Shown piece by piece: positions 7,512 through 7,895 of a stretch of DNA of 7,895 bases (position 1 is the first letter of the stretch; every line of letters starts with the position of its first letter). The notes under the pieces are model-generated. The model was not told the DNA's origin. It saw only the letters and a list, made by a program, of their open reading frames with translations, and searched no databases. A program made the position numbers and the translations under genes. Source of the DNA: Muribaculaceae bacterium. GTDB taxonomy: Bacteria; Bacteroidota; Bacteroidia; Bacteroidales; Muribaculaceae. The stretch is from NCBI GenBank assembly GCA_029056365.1, contig JAIDBM010000143.1, positions 1 to 7,895 of the forward strand, read 5' to 3'.

Positions 7512-7528
7512 GGTCATTGCATATGACC
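7512..7528. repeat. Short inverted repeat just after the amylase stop
   Basis: GGTCAT (7512-7517) and ATGACC (7523-7528) flank a 5-nt loop, 15 bp after the amylase stop codon. No T-tract follows, so it is not a terminator itself. It may be a small 3' hairpin protecting the mRNA end, or chance. Confidence 0.3.
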
Positions 7529-7550
7529 ACCGCAAATACCGAAAAAAACG

Positions 7551-7589
7551 AAAAAACGCGGAATCGCTTGGCGGTTCCGCGTTTTTTTT
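7551..7589 (+). terminator. Strong intrinsic terminator after the amylase gene
   Basis: Stem arms 7557-7567 and 7571-7581 pair over 11 bp (one G-T pair) around a 3-nt loop TTG. Six A residues (7551-7556) can extend the stem by pairing with the T-tract, and eight T residues follow (7582-7589). The A-tract on the left means the structure could also stop transcription coming from the right. It ends the amylase transcript 55-93 bp after its stop. Confidence 0.9.
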
Positions 7590-7598
7590 GTAACTTTG
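7567..7598 (+). promoter_or_regulatory. Bacteroidetes-type promoter of rplS, overlapping the amylase terminator
   Basis: CTTG at 7567-7570, a 20-bp spacer and TAACTTTG at 7591-7598: the same -33, spacing and -7 as the amylase promoter. The -33 element falls in the last stem base and loop of the terminator hairpin, the spacer contains the right arm and T-tract, and the -7 octamer starts two bases after the T-tract. Transcription should start near 7603-7606. Confidence 0.75.
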
Positions 7599-7603
7599 CG
7601 GGC

Positions 7604-7681
7604 GATTTCGTAATCTCTGGCAGGACATGCAGCCTGCGTATATTGCGATTAATGTTAACATTTTAATCTTTAAAGACTACA
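7604..7681 (+). promoter_or_regulatory. Structured 5' leader of rplS (candidate ribosomal-protein leader)
   Basis: The roughly 76-nt leader holds three possible hairpins: GATT/AATC (7604-7607 with 7612-7615), GCAGG/CCTGC (7620-7624 with 7633-7637, 8-nt loop), and GATTAA/TTAATC (7647-7652 with 7663-7668). The last contains a perfect 12-bp palindrome AATGTTAACATT at 7651-7662. A second palindrome, TCTTTAAAGA, lies at 7667-7676, just before the start codon. Many ribosomal protein genes are autoregulated through such leaders, but no specific family is recognised here, so the role is inferred. Confidence 0.35.
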
Positions 7682-7895
7682 ATGGATCTGATTAAAGTTG
7701 CCGAAGAAGCATTTGCTACCGGCAAGCAGCACCCCGAATTCGGCCCCGGCGACACCATCACCGTGGCATACCGTATCAAAGAAGGTAACAAGGAACGTAT
7801 CCAGCAGTACCGCGGCGTTGTGATCCGCATCAGCGGCGAAGGCACCAAAAAGCGCTTCACCGTTCGTAAAATGAGCGACAACATCGGTGTAGAAC
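7682..7895 (+). CDS. rplS: 50S ribosomal protein L19, N-terminal part (runs off right edge)
   Basis: L19 is a protein of the large ribosomal subunit located at the interface with the 30S subunit. The 71 codons present read MDLIKVAEEAFATGKQHPEF, then a GDT(I/V)TVAYRI-type segment, GNKERIQQYRGVVIRISGEG and KKRFTVRKMSDNIGVE. These match the L19 signature (GD.V.V...I.EG.KER.Q.F.GVVI, then FTVRK.S...GVE). Around 45 C-terminal residues are expected beyond the window. The ATG follows the A/T-rich leader without a Shine-Dalgarno sequence. The gene has its own promoter and sits apart from the usual trmD-rpsP neighbours, which are not seen upstream here. Confidence 0.98.
   Translation, partial: MDLIKVAEEAFATGKQHPEFGPGDTITVAYRIKEGNKERIQQYRGVVIRISGEGTKKRFTVRKMSDNIGVE

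Noticed and set aside
7542..7558. Direct repeat of AAAAAACG before the terminator
   Set aside because: Low-complexity A-tracts. The second is explained as the left flank of the terminator stem.
1..7895. CRISPR array, tRNA, insertion sequence, attachment site or prophage signal
   Set aside because: No spaced direct repeats, cloverleaf structures, transposase or integrase frames, or terminal inverted repeats were found. The window is a normal chromosomal gene block.

Overview
The window looks like chromosomal DNA from the order Bacteroidales, most likely a gut Muribaculaceae-type organism; the family is an inference. The evidence is the exact Bacteroidetes -7 promoter octamer TAACTTTG in front of three transcription units, the lack of convincing Shine-Dalgarno sequences, an L19 protein of Bacteroides type, a secreted amylase ending in a type IX secretion-like tail, and a DPP-IV-type S9 peptidase.

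Layout. From about 4936 leftwards runs a three-gene minus-strand unit. First is a 997-residue protein with two receiver-type domains, a PEP-synthase/PPDK-type ATP-grasp domain and a conserved but uncharacterised C-terminal region (1912-4905). After 25 bp comes a 442-residue coiled-coil protein ending in QLSLF, a match to the bacterial sliding-clamp-binding consensus (558-1886). One base after its stop begins an exported S9/DPP-IV-like peptidase (556 to the left edge). The peptidase frame breaks at a short AT repeat near position 62-69, and the family-like sequence continues in another frame.

The 191-bp region 4906-5096 holds divergent promoters. On the plus strand, 5097-7496 encodes a secreted multidomain alpha-amylase: GH13 catalytic domain, Ig-like/chitobiase-like domain, CBM26-like starch-binding domain, SusE/SusF-like domain and C-terminal sorting-like tail. 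A very strong intrinsic terminator follows. Its hairpin contains the -33 element of the next promoter, which drives rplS (ribosomal protein L19), cut by the right edge. The 5' leader of rplS contains several inverted repeats.

How they fit together. The amylase and rplS are separate, well-understood functions. The minus-strand unit is the least explained part. It combines a receiver-bearing ATP-grasp protein that lacks the usual phosphohistidine and PEP-binding domains with a coiled-coil protein that has a possible clamp-docking tail. A functional link between the two is a hypothesis resting on adjacency and operon-like spacing. No tRNA, rRNA, CRISPR array, insertion sequence or phage gene was seen, and no gene-free stretch exceeds 200 bp.
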